Shown here piece after piece: positions 53,579-64,000 of a DNA stretch of 64,000 bases. The position numbers and the translations under genes were made by a program. The stretch lies in assembly GCA_949825045.1 (NCBI GenBank), contig OX463822.1, positions 1,059,001-1,123,000 of the forward strand. Direction: 5' to 3'. Origin of the DNA: Argyresthia goedartella (lineage: Eukaryota; Arthropoda; Insecta; Lepidoptera; Argyresthiidae). The notes beneath the pieces were generated by a model, which saw only the letters and a list, made by a program, of their open reading frames with translations, ran no database searches and was not told the origin of the DNA. Within the stretch, counting starts at the first letter, position 1; each line of letters opens with the position of its first letter.

Positions 53579-54804
53579 CTACCAGCTCGCACTCCACATA
53601 GCGGCACGACGGCCAGACATAGCGGCACGACTGCCAGACATAGACATAGGGCTGGCAGAGACAGTCGAGGGGTCAAGAAGCAAATGTGACCTCCTCTTCC
53701 GTCACGAACGAGATTGATCTTTCGACGTTTTGCGTTACAGGGACATTTGCGCTGTAACTACGTATTTATTATCAGCTATCGAGATCTAAGGGTGTCAGAG
53801 ATCAATACTTTAACAATAACATGCGTAGTTAGACAACTGCGTAAGTTGTTTTGTTCGTGAACACTTCTTGCCTTTCGATACATACTCATTGCTGAGGTGG
53901 AGGTCCCACAATAGTCAGTAAACCCCCAAGTGACAAACGTCCACCGTAATATTGACATTGTGCACCACTCGCATGGTTTCCTTTCATTCAGCACATTCAA
54001 TGAAATTGCAAACGCTGCCGACTTCGCTTATCGCATTAAGGCGATTATGGTAATCGCTTCCATTGGAAGGTTGGGTGGCATTGATAATGAAACGCTGCCA
54101 TTTGCAGGAGGTATTTGAGATATCACCTCGTTTTTAACGTCAATGGTATTTTATGAGATAACATAACAATGCTGGTGTTAATGCGTCTACATCAGTATGA
54201 ACATTAGGTATATGTAACAGCTATGATCCGACATACTGTTTGCAGCTCATTTTAGTTGTTGTTCATAAAGATATCTCCAGGGCGAGGCAACATTCTACAA
54301 TTTCCGTCAGAAACTGTTTCGTCGTAGAATTTATGGCGAATATAAAAGGAAAGAAACACAATGAATCGCTGGGGGATTTCATTGCCCCATAATAACGTTG
54401 TCGTAAACATTGCGTCGCCGCTGCTAATACGGCTCACTTGAAAATAGCCAGCTTCTAGAAATTGTGCATGTTTCGTATCGATAGCCAGTGCAATTCCGTT
54501 CCTCGGGACATATTCATTTGATGGGTCACGCCATCGATTGCCGCGAGCTTTGTTTGCAGGAGGTTCATGAGCGTGACACTGAGCGTGATTACAACTTAGC
54601 GGTACTTCTTCACTTCAATCGATTTCATTCCATATTCATTCCAGTCATTCTGACTAATAAAGGCGTTTACATTCAATATTAACCGTGACATGATTTCCCA
54701 TAACGGGAGGGGTCAAACAAACAACAAACCAACCCCCCTCCCCCCTTTGCACTCGCGATTAGATTTAACATTAAATTAAATTTTTAGTAATTAATCTTTC
54801 TTTT

Positions 54805-54995
54805 GACGACCTGTGTGGCGCTGCGGTTGTGGCTCTGCCTGCCATACGAGAGGTCCCGGGTTCGATCCTCGGCGGGGGATACAGAAAAAAAATCCCCAGG
54901 TCTTGGATGTTTATGTGTGTGACGTCGCTGTTTCTGGTTCCCACGATACAGGGTATCCTAGTGTGGGGACAGACAAAACGTATGTGTAAGTGAAT
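54805..54995 (+). mobile_element. tRNA-headed SINE, complete
   Basis: Head CGACCTGTGTGGCGCTGCGG, B box GGTTCGATCCTCGGCGGGGG, body CCCCAGGTCTTGGATGTTTA and 3' CGATACAGGGTATCCTAGTG. The best copy in the window; calmodulin 5' intron. Confidence 0.82.
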
Positions 54996-55099
54996 GTTCA
55001 ATGTTAGTTTGTGAGAGGGGGCCATAGCTGTCGATTGTCAAATCACGCCCCACCCCACAAGCATTATCGTCTTATTCCATGTCCCGATGAGGTGGCACT

Positions 55100-58000
55100 G
55101 CTAAACGCGAGCGGGTGAACGGTCTGACACCGAGTAGCGAAAATAAGTGCAAGTTAACTTTGGCCCGTCTAAATCGAGGTTTAACCTTTCCGAGGTGGCG
55201 TGCGCTATATTTAAGGCTGTCCGCGCTCGCTCGGTCAAACCGTGAACTCAAGAGAATGCTGATGCTGCTGCCCAGCTGCTTGTCTCAGTAGGTATGTAAG
55301 CATTTAGGTCAAATAAACTTGTCATAGTCTTCAGACATTCATGTAGTTTGGTAGAGCAGTGCTCGTTCTGAATAATGTTTAATGTATATGTGCAAAGCTA
55401 CTATGGCACTACGATCAAACGAGACTTGTGATGGTTTCCTTGAACCGTGCGCAGGTCGCGAAGGCTTTAAATGTGTTCTTTAGGCCTGCTGTGCCACCCC
55501 ACCATAAACGTATAAACAAGAATAGTATGTAGGTAGGTACGTTCTGTTGTAAAACAAAACTGACTAAATTAAAGCGCATGAGGTCACCGTGACGCGATTA
55601 AAAACGTGTGATCATAGATTGGTTCAGCATTTTCCTTTTGTTTTACCGCTATTATTAGTACTCTGCGCAATCTTGTTCTTTCATTTGTCATCAGTTAAAA
55701 CATGTCATGGGATTATGAAGTAAGTATCCTCTTTAGACAAATTGTATTATTCCATGGAAAAATCGGTGGTTTGTGATCTCTGAAATGTCTGGGTTAATAA
55801 TAGACGATTATAAAGTGATAGATTGAAGGTAGTTTTGTCAGTGATGGATGTATTACAAGTTGCAAGTTAAGTGTTCATTAGATCAGTAGATTAAGTTAAT
55901 GATGGCATAATTAAACTTCAAGCCCATGCGCGGAGCAATCAAGAACGAATACAGTAAACAGACGTGAGACGCCCACACAGCCACTGCTTGCTGAACTTCA
56001 GGGTAAACCGGACTCGATTGATTTTGCTAGCACTAAATGTACACAACAAATCAATTTGCATTCTAGCCTCCTAATCAAATGGAAGATGTTCGGTTTATGC
56101 GAGCGGCGGCAGGGCGGCGGATAAGCAAGGTAAATCACCAAAAATGTAGTTTGCCGGCAAATTTGCCAAGTTAACGTATTCATCCTTGCCTGAGCAAGGT
56201 CGTGTGAGTCAGTTGAAGATCACGTGGGCTCAGGCAGCTCGGCTGTTGCGAATACATTCCTTATATGATGCGTAATTGCTGCTCGCACAATGTCGAGTCC
56301 CGCACCCGCGCCGCTGTTAATATCTATGAGGCGATGCCAACTCATGAGCCGGAACTGAAACGATCTGTCGATCCGACGGGAATTAATTGAAACATCGCCC
56401 TATCATACGCGTATTGCTCGCGATTTTTAATGATTTAATTAAAAACGAGCGCCATGTGCCAATTACACGAGCGGCCATCTTATTGGCTCGGCGGATGTAT
56501 GCGGAAGTCGCCGATTGCAGGCAATAGTCAGTCGGGCACGCACGCGGCGGGTGCCGGGTGAGTGCTCGGCTTATGAGCAGATATTCCTGACGTTTACGAG
56601 CATCTCGGGAAGGTCGTAAATGGCCCTTCTGGCGTCGATCCGGCACTGTTTCACGATCAAAGCGGAACGCTGTCTTATAATGCGGCGTCGCAAGATATCG
56701 GACGATGCTCCTATCGCGGGGTGTTGCGAGTAAATCGCGACAAACTCGCTGGCGACGCGCCAGCCAGCACTGAATATGCGCACTCATTTGCAGTCTGATG
56801 CGCCTCCAGCCAGACAGCTAGCGAGGAACCGGTTTAATATGTATTGTGTGGCCGTTGTGCCTGCGTTATTATCTTCTGCGGTGCGTTCGGCTGCTTTGGC
56901 TAATTGTTATAGCACTCGTCATTCAACTATTCTTGTCTTCGGCTCGCTACAGAGTGTGAGGTGGCATTTTGTCTCGTACTGGTCGGGTGGTCCAGAGTGG
57001 TGGACGGCACTAATTCCGTCCGTGAGTCACAATTAGCAGCACGGGACAATTAGGACGACAATGGATCAGCTGCTCAGCTATGCACACTATGCTCGGGCGG
57101 GCGGGGCGGCGGCGGCGTTCGAGGCATCAATAGATAGCTTGGCGAGCTACCAAGCGGACCCATTACTCCTATTCTCTAGTGTCCGGTTTCCTGAAACCAC
57201 CACCACTTTTACTGAAAATTTCGCCGAGTGTATATTTCTAATGCCGTTATAACAACAAATAATAGCTCATTCGAATTATAACAAGCATTTAATGTTTATT
57301 TGTATCATATTTTTTAGTATTTGTGTAAATACATTGCTTATTAACCCCACTTCCGGTCATGTAGATTTTTTTTAGGGTTCCGTACGCCAAGGGTGCCAAT
57401 TACAAATGGGACCCTTTTACTAAGCCTACGCTGTCCGACCGTTCCGTCAGTCCACATGAACTCATCATTCAAATATCATCGCAAGTTTTGCGCCACTCAT
57501 CTCACGTCGTGGGTCGGTGGCGCAATTGGTTTGACGACGGATCCGCAGTCTCTAGGGACTGTAGGGAGTAGCGAAAATTCTAAACCAAGCTCGCTCCTAT
57601 ATTTTTTGTCCTTACGTTTTCTTTAATGGTACCGAACCCTTCATATGATATTTAGTTATTGGATTCTAGCCGTACAAACGATAAATCATGAATAAATGGA
57701 ATGCATCAGTTAACAGACAACCCCAAGCGAGGTATCAGCCGAAAAAACGCATCACAAAACAAAGATTGTGCTTAAACGTGGCTGGAAAGCTGTTCGAAGT
57801 TTCGGAGGCGATAACATATTATGTCGACGGGGTCGGTTCCCGCCAGAGACATCTCTTGTGTGGGCTTGTGCGACATTCGGCACACGTGCTCAACGGCTCA
57901 GTCAAAGTCAATATCTACAAAACGACATATTGAGTAATCATCACCCAGAACGACTTCCAAGAAGTAACGTTCCAAACGACTCCGCCTCCACAAGCGAGGT

Positions 58001-61000
58001 TGCAGACCATGTTTGTTTGCAGGAACAATTCAGTGGAAAAGGCATCTTCAGCACCTAGTGCGAATTGCATTAGCGACTCGCCAAGCAACCATGCATCCAT
58101 CATCTTGCTGTATTACCTGCAATTATTTATAGGCGAGGCTCATCAATTACGAAGCATCTCTCAAATGTCAGTCAGCAAGAGCGAAGCGAACAATAGCGGC
58201 TGTTATCAGTCAGGCTAAAAATATAAGGTAGCCCCGACACGTCACGAGGATAACAAATGGTCCGATGGATCCCGAAAAGGCACAATAAATGACGGAATCG
58301 CCGGCCGGCCGGAGCGCAAACCACATGCTAATGGGACAGGAAAGGTTAGTCGATGACGGAGAGCCTCCATAAATGTTATCTGCGAGTTTTTCCACCAAGA
58401 AAGTGTCACCTAATTTAGCTATTTATCATCAGAAGCAAACATGACATCAGCGGTTGACGCCGAAATTGTAATAAATTACGTTTTAATGGCGGTGCGATGT
58501 GTACAAGGTTTCCGATGGACAGTTTGGTGTGTTTTTCCTGTGTTCGGTGTGTGTCTGCGATCGATTCGTCCCGCGATCGATCGAGAAGGCGCGTTGCTTG
58601 CTCGACCAGCGCTAACCTATTTACATCGAGATCCCGGATTAGACGCGCGGTTTGTTCGTTTCACCGGACACCTTTCACTTGCCGTACATATGTCTTTGAG
58701 CGACTTCTTGTAAAAATGCTTGTCCGGTTTCACCCGCTTCGAAACAAACACGGGAAGTTGGCGCAAGATCATTTTTAATTTAATAGGTCAGGAGTTAGTT
58801 GTGTCATGTCGAAATAACATTCTAATGTATACCACAGTAGCGAAGTATTTTGACCCCGTATAACACAAATGAGATAATGAAATGACTCAAATGCTAAAGG
58901 AGACCAGTAACTGTGAAGTTTAGGTATTACAAGATTCATAACGGATAACTCGGCTTCTTCAAAATTGTCGTGTTTACCCTACTAAAGGCTATTAAGCCTC
59001 GTGTAAGTAGATAACAGTACCCTAAACCTCAAACATGCAACATAATCCCCTTATACGTAATGACAAGCTAATACAGTCCCGCTCGTCTGTCGATCAATAT
59101 GTAATGAAGCCGAGAGTGGTTTGCTTGCGCCATTGATGGACCGATGGACCGCTCCTCTATTGACATCTGAACCGCACAGATTGCCCGTGCATCGCTGATT
59201 GCAGCCCGCAGATGTGGGCTCGCAGATCTATGCAGGGCGGCCCCGGCCCGGTCGGCGGCTGGACTGCCAATAAATAACATGAGGAGCGTTCAAACAACTC
59301 GGTGGAGTGTTGCGGGGATTAATGAAACTGCCAAGTAGCGCGAGGAGGGAGGGTCGCGCGGTCAATCGACCCGAGGGACGCGGCCCGTCGGCGCACTATC
59401 AGTCTAATTGGACGCCATTTGCTAACAGCTTAATAGCTAAATTATGTCCGTGCTCGCGACATAATCATATGGCTTCTACGTAAACATTTGCATTTTTATA
59501 GGGAGCAGTATTGAGAGTTAAAGTTTCCCCACATGGCGCTATTAAAGAGATTGCATTTTCTCCGAGGTCGAAGCTTGGGCACGAAGTAGGTCGCTGGTCG
59601 ATATGCAGAGATCAGGTCTAGTGGGAGCCGGTAATCTGATTCCAGCGCCGGCTCATTTTTCAGCGACAAGTGGATTGCAGAGCCTGTCGCCCAATTACCC
59701 TCACAAACACGTGTCCTGGTATTGATCGAGGTTCTACCCCGCCGTCCGGGACCCGCCGCTGACACACCCACCCCTCGCTTCGGCGGGCGTCAGATGACGA
59801 GAAACACGCTCACCAAGTACTATTTATTATCCACGATTCCTCGTTAGGCCGTGCCCTATAGCCTCATTACAAATGGAGGACAAGTCGATTTCCTCATTTG
59901 TTATGGAAACTATCGCCCGTCTCTACGCCCCGTAGGAGTCCACAAGTGTTGTGGCCTTGCTATGCAATGCGTATGTAGAGTCGTGCGAACGACTGCTTAT
60001 CAGTCCTCACCGGAGTCCCGTGACATCACACAGCGTAGACAAATACATGCCAACTACAGAGCGATATAATTTTAGCCACTGACTTAGTAAATTTTCGCCG
60101 AGTTTACTATAAATATCTGACGCTTACAATATTTACCGGGTAAGAGTTTATTGTACGAGCTCTGTTCCATAAAATCAAAGGCGAATCCAACATAAACATT
60201 CAACTCGGAGCATTCAGTGTGTTTCCTGAAAAATGAGTATTTGAATAACTACATCACAAGCAGCTTCGTGATGGTGATGACGACGTACGAAGATGGTGTG
60301 ATGCGACCTTTTAACATATCTTGGGGTCAATCGATGGAATCACGCGGATGCAGTCAAACTCACAGGATTGAGGGTAACAATACTAAACCCAAGACGATAC
60401 AATCATTGTCAATACCTTTGTTGTTTATGACAGCGAGACGAAAATAGTCTACGTACGTGGATACTTGTGATATTTTTCGTTGTTTCACGTCAATATTTGC
60501 AGAATACCGCTCTTAATGCGTGTAAATAGATGACATTGGTCCGGGGCAGTAAATATAGTTTACGATATGTTAATGTTATCCATACTCAAACTTGACAAAG
60601 TCAATGCTCTTGTATTTACGGTAACGACCTATATCAGTTTATATCAGTTCACATTCACAGCAGACTTCAAACAGAGTTGAACTGCAGCGTGGTCTTAGTC
60701 CAGCAGTGGATACTACAAGCTGATATGTAATTGTATGATATATAAGAGCGTTATAGGTAATGTTAACTAACGGCAGCGAGTACTATCCGACAATGCCATC
60801 AGCTATTCCGTGGATGCCCCTGCCTGCCAAGAGGGCGAAGTGGCGACGTGTAAACAAAGAGTAATAAGAGAGCATCAAATAATTACTACCATTTGCGCTA
60901 TCGACGTTCATTGGCTATGGGAGTGTGCCCAACGTCTAATATTATAACTCCTCGTGATTACTTGGCTATTGTGAGACCGGCTCGTATCGTCCAATTGTGC

Positions 61001-61440
61001 GATAAATTCGAATCTGTAAATTTTTTGTGTATTGACTATAGATTAAAATTAATACATTACAAGAGACGATGAAAAGCTTACTCAAAATGAAGGCAGAGAC
61101 AGATCTCTGTAACTATGTAGTTCTCTAGAGGCGAATGAGTGAAGGAAGTTCCATTCAAAAATCTACTAAACTTCAATGCAGTCAAATGTTTGCCATTATC
61201 ATCACGATATCTTGTGGGTGGGTCTACCGACTGCAAAGACAAAAAGCCAACGCCCAGTGATTATATTACCGAGTTATTATTATTCATAGTATTTTTCAGC
61301 GCAGCGGTGACATAATGGCATTGTGTTTACCGTCTGACCGCCGCCTCCGTTTATCAATACTGAATTGAAATGTAGCAGGAAAATAATGCAACGTTGCATT
61401 TTCCTTTGCGGTGCTGTGTGCGACGAATAATAATAATAGG
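55100..61440. other. Calmodulin 5' intron, repeat-poor block
   Basis: Over 6 kb with only one small repeat fragment (57368-57455), in contrast to the rest of the window. It is CpG-containing, with scattered ATTA and TAATTA motifs, short open stretches and no recognisable exon. Consistent with constrained non-coding DNA; not proven. Confidence 0.5.
57368..57455 (-). repeat. Dispersed lepidopteran repeat, 3' fragment
   Basis: TTTAGGGTTCCGTACGCCAA and downstream GCCTACGCTGTCCG are the reverse complement of the family's 3' end. It is the only recognisable dispersed repeat between about 55.1 and 61.4 kb. Confidence 0.7.
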
Positions 61441-61451
61441 AATCTTTAAGT

Positions 61452-61834
61452 TTCATAATAATATCACTCGACAGTTTTAATGCCTAATTATATACAGTTA
61501 CATACACTAGTTTATCTACACACATATCATAAGCTCTCTTTGATGTGTTCAGGAACCGCATGTTCGACCGGCATTGTGGCATTGATGATTGCTCTGCAAT
61601 TGTTTAGCTTGTTCTGTAGTACCAACTTCACAGACAAACTAGGGGCGGCACGCAGGCGGGCGTCGGCGTTCGAAATTTGAATGTCATAATTTGACAATTT
61701 TTTGTACATTATGGTCATAATGTACAAGTTTTCAGATAAGTAATGAGTTTTTATCAAATAGTTTTACATTATGCTGGTCTTAACATGCGGTTTTTAGACG
61801 CAGTAAAGAGGGTTTATGATACGTGTACAGATAA
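61452..61834 (+). mobile_element. Composite inverted-repeat element, half B plus A
   Basis: Begins mid-B at TTTCATAATAATATCACTCG, then A from 61512 to 61834. The A palindrome survives in altered form (GTACATTATGGTCATAATGTAC). Calmodulin 5' intron. Confidence 0.78.
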
Positions 61835-61864
61835 AAAACTTAAAGTCTGTTTTTTTGACATGGT

Positions 61865-62015
61865 GAATTATTATATTCAATGAAACAATCTACTCAGTTG
61901 TGTGTGGTGAAGGCGAGGATCTTTACACGCACACTGATAAGATAATGAACATTCAATGGTATCTTCTTAAGGCAATAAAGCGCGTAACTAATCACGTTAA
62001 TGATAGTATCGTTAA
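61865..62015. repeat. Direct repeat pair, copy 1
   Basis: CAATGAAACAATCTACTCAG, GAGGATCTTTACACGCACAC and AATGATAGTATC recur in order at 62970-63130 with small indels. Confidence 0.75.
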
Positions 62016-62356
62016 AGTAGGTAGGTACACCTTTCGGCGCAAGTTAAGGGTATACCTGCTTGATCAACAGAGACTACCATGTTCCTGTGAACCCCTCCCT
62101 TATCTTAAGACCTTCCGAATGACCTTCATTGCCTTGCTAATCGCATCCTTTTTCTAAATGTTCTTGTTATTTCTGTTTGTGTCTCGTCTCGTCTTCCTCT
62201 CTGGCACGTTGTTTATGTTCCGCTCTGTTCTGCCATCTTGTTTATTTCATGTGTGTTTGGTTTTTATTTGGCTGAGGGGGGCTGTGCTTATGTTTTAGTT
62301 GATTGATACGTAGGTACTTATACTCATTGTTTTGACAGCATTTAAACACGTATTAT

Positions 62357-62592
62357 AATAAATATAGTTTAAAAAAACATAAAAAACACGCTTTTGAAGC
62401 ACTTCGAACTAAAAAGTTAAAAATATTTTTTAATATAACCTTAAAACAATAATGAATAAAAAATTCTATTATTATTGTGAAACAAAAAGCGTCGGGCGCT
62501 CGATGTACGAAAGATATGAAACAAAGCGCCCGACGCTTTTTTTCGAAGTGCTTTAAAAGCGTGTTTTTTAGTTTTTTTTAAACTATATTTAT
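62357..62592. mobile_element. MITE with nested inverted repeats
   Basis: Outer arms of ~46 bp: ATATAGTTTAAAAAAAC and ACACGCTTTTGAAGCACTTC at the left, mirrored at 62542-62592. Inner arms AAAAAGCGTCGGGCGCT (about 62485) and AGCGCCCGACGCTTTTT (about 62526). No ORF. Confidence 0.8.
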
Positions 62593-62860
62593 TTTTTCAT
62601 TTTTTAGTTCGAGTGCGCGAGCCGGAAAGTAAGTAGACTGTTTTGTCAATCCCCAAATACGAGAAATTAATTAATCCTGGCGATCCTAATCAGGATAATG
62701 AGATAAACTTATGAAATTATTACATTGTCGCTTATTCTTGAGAAGTGTACAAAATTTGAATTGAATCTGTCCGTTTAAAGTGGGTCAAAATCGAGTCCAA
62801 AGGAGTCGGTTACATACAAACAAACAAACATACAGGTGAAGCTAATAAAAGCGTGATAAA

Positions 62861-62955
62861 AATCAGATCATTTATCGTGGTACGTAGTTTAAATTAGATG
62901 ATAGGTACATAATATGTTCTATTTACATCCAGCCGTTAGGCATACAAAATTACAT
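62861..62955. repeat. Dispersed repeat, copy 2 (see 41616)
   Basis: ATCAGATCATTTATCGTGGT and GTACGTAGTTTAAATTAGAT, CATCCAGCCGTTAGGCATAC. Same orientation as the copy at 41616. Confidence 0.65.
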
Positions 62956-62969
62956 GTTTGGGAAATAAG

Positions 62970-63135
62970 TTATTTCATATTTTTATATTTAATGAAACAG
63001 TCTACTCAGTTGTGTGATGCTGGTGAAGCCGAAATACGAGGATCTTTACACGCACGCTGATAAGATAGTGAAAATTCAAAGGTATATATTAAGGCAATAA
63101 AGCATAACTAATCACGATAATGATAGTATTCAAAC
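62970..63135. repeat. Direct repeat pair, copy 2
   Basis: AATGAAACAGTCTACTCAGT, CGAGGATCTTTACACGCACG and CACGATAATGATAGTATT; diverged direct copy of 61865-62015. Confidence 0.75.
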
Positions 63136-64000
63136 GAAATTGCAAAACATACTCGCCATCCTATGATAGTAAGAAGAAATGGGGCCACATACGGGCAAGT
63201 ATAAGTACCACTTATCGCCCTTAAACATATCAATATCACATTCACATTAAACGATATTGAGTGGCATTATAAAGCGTCGAAGCTGGCTCTACAAGTTCAC
63301 AATTAGAAACGGGAACTCGTTAGTCACGTTAACTATGGCAGTCCTATCGCGGAACATCATCTGTGGTGTACACGTACAGGACAGGGAATTTCCGCAGTTA
63401 ATACCACAGATCCGAAGTCTGGGTAAGAGTTTAAGTAACTAAGCATCTATTTAGTAGTTTAATACCAGACTTTTAATGCGCTGAAACACATCATGCGACA
63501 AATGTAATGCACATCCCTTTTATGTAATTGAAGGAATGCGCGCGGAACTCGATATCGTTTAATCGTGAGCACGAGTTTGTACGCGTTAGTCGGTTGTATA
63601 ATTAGTTAATGTGATGAGTGATGGATGACAGACCTCGTACGGACTAGTTGACACACCGCAAGTACAGACCTGCATGGGGTTTTAGGTTTCTGTGCAACCA
63701 CTCTGAGCTAAACTGTTCAGTTAATTGTGAGGCTGCCGCCATGCCCAAATACATTGCAGACAGCGTTACAGAAATACCATTATAAAAACACTCGCAAGGG
63801 GTATGTAACGTTACGGTCATAGGTCTGTCTGTGGCATTGTCACAAGGTTTCATTCAAAGACCCTACGAAACATTGATACGGCCCAAGCGATTGCAGTTAT
63901 TATTGCAAGGGAAATATTAAGCCGCACATCAAATATCAGGGCGAAGTGGTGGGTCAGGCAGGGTAGATGAAGGGTAAAGCGAAGCGAAGCCCCCTTTACC
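63136..64000. other. Right-edge unassigned sequence
   Basis: Presumably still the calmodulin 5' intron. Ends with a short AAGCGAAGCGAAGCCCCC run at the window edge. No feature recognised. Confidence 0.4.

Overview
The window is from an insect nuclear genome, almost certainly a moth or butterfly (Lepidoptera). Evidence: two split animal genes with canonical splice sites; a calmodulin ending in the insect-type VTMMTSK tail; an AT-rich background packed with non-LTR retrotransposons, Tc1/mariner and pogo elements, a tRNA-headed SINE, and a dispersed repeat bounded by GGGTTCCGTACC / GGTACGGAACCC that is common in lepidopteran genomes. No prokaryotic, organellar or viral genes were recognised.

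Gene 1 (about 1.7-31.9 kb, minus strand) is TTC7, the tetratricopeptide scaffold of the plasma-membrane PI4-kinase IIIalpha complex. Fourteen coding exons can be placed to the base; all phases join in frame to about 698 codons. The last TPRs (about 150 residues by comparison with vertebrate TTC7) lie beyond the left edge. Gene 2 (46.6-53.5 kb, minus strand) is calmodulin: the last three coding exons are present, and exons for EF-hand 1 and most of EF-hand 2 lie beyond the right edge, more than 10.4 kb upstream.

Layout from left to right. 0-9.5 kb: TTC7 3' exons separated by minisatellites, LINE debris and a composite inverted-repeat element. 9.5-20.2 kb: TTC7 intron 9 with nested transposons, including a LINE interrupted by an intact DD37D mariner. 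20-32 kb: TTC7 5' exons, MITEs, SINEs and a 51-bp minisatellite. 32-43 kb: TTC7 upstream region and a transposon graveyard with five LINE copies, one carrying a pogo derivative and several snap-back palindromes, one inverted as in twin priming. 43-46 kb: more MITEs and the calmodulin 3' end. 46.6-64 kb: calmodulin exons and introns, including a 6-kb stretch almost free of repeats.

The standout observation is a tandem array of about 39 copies (7304-9430) starting at the end of TTC7 exon 11. Each 53-55 bp unit is a copy of the exon's last ~40 bases plus its 5' splice site, so the pre-mRNA carries about 40 consecutive near-identical splice donors. TTC7 introns hold at least five minisatellites in total.
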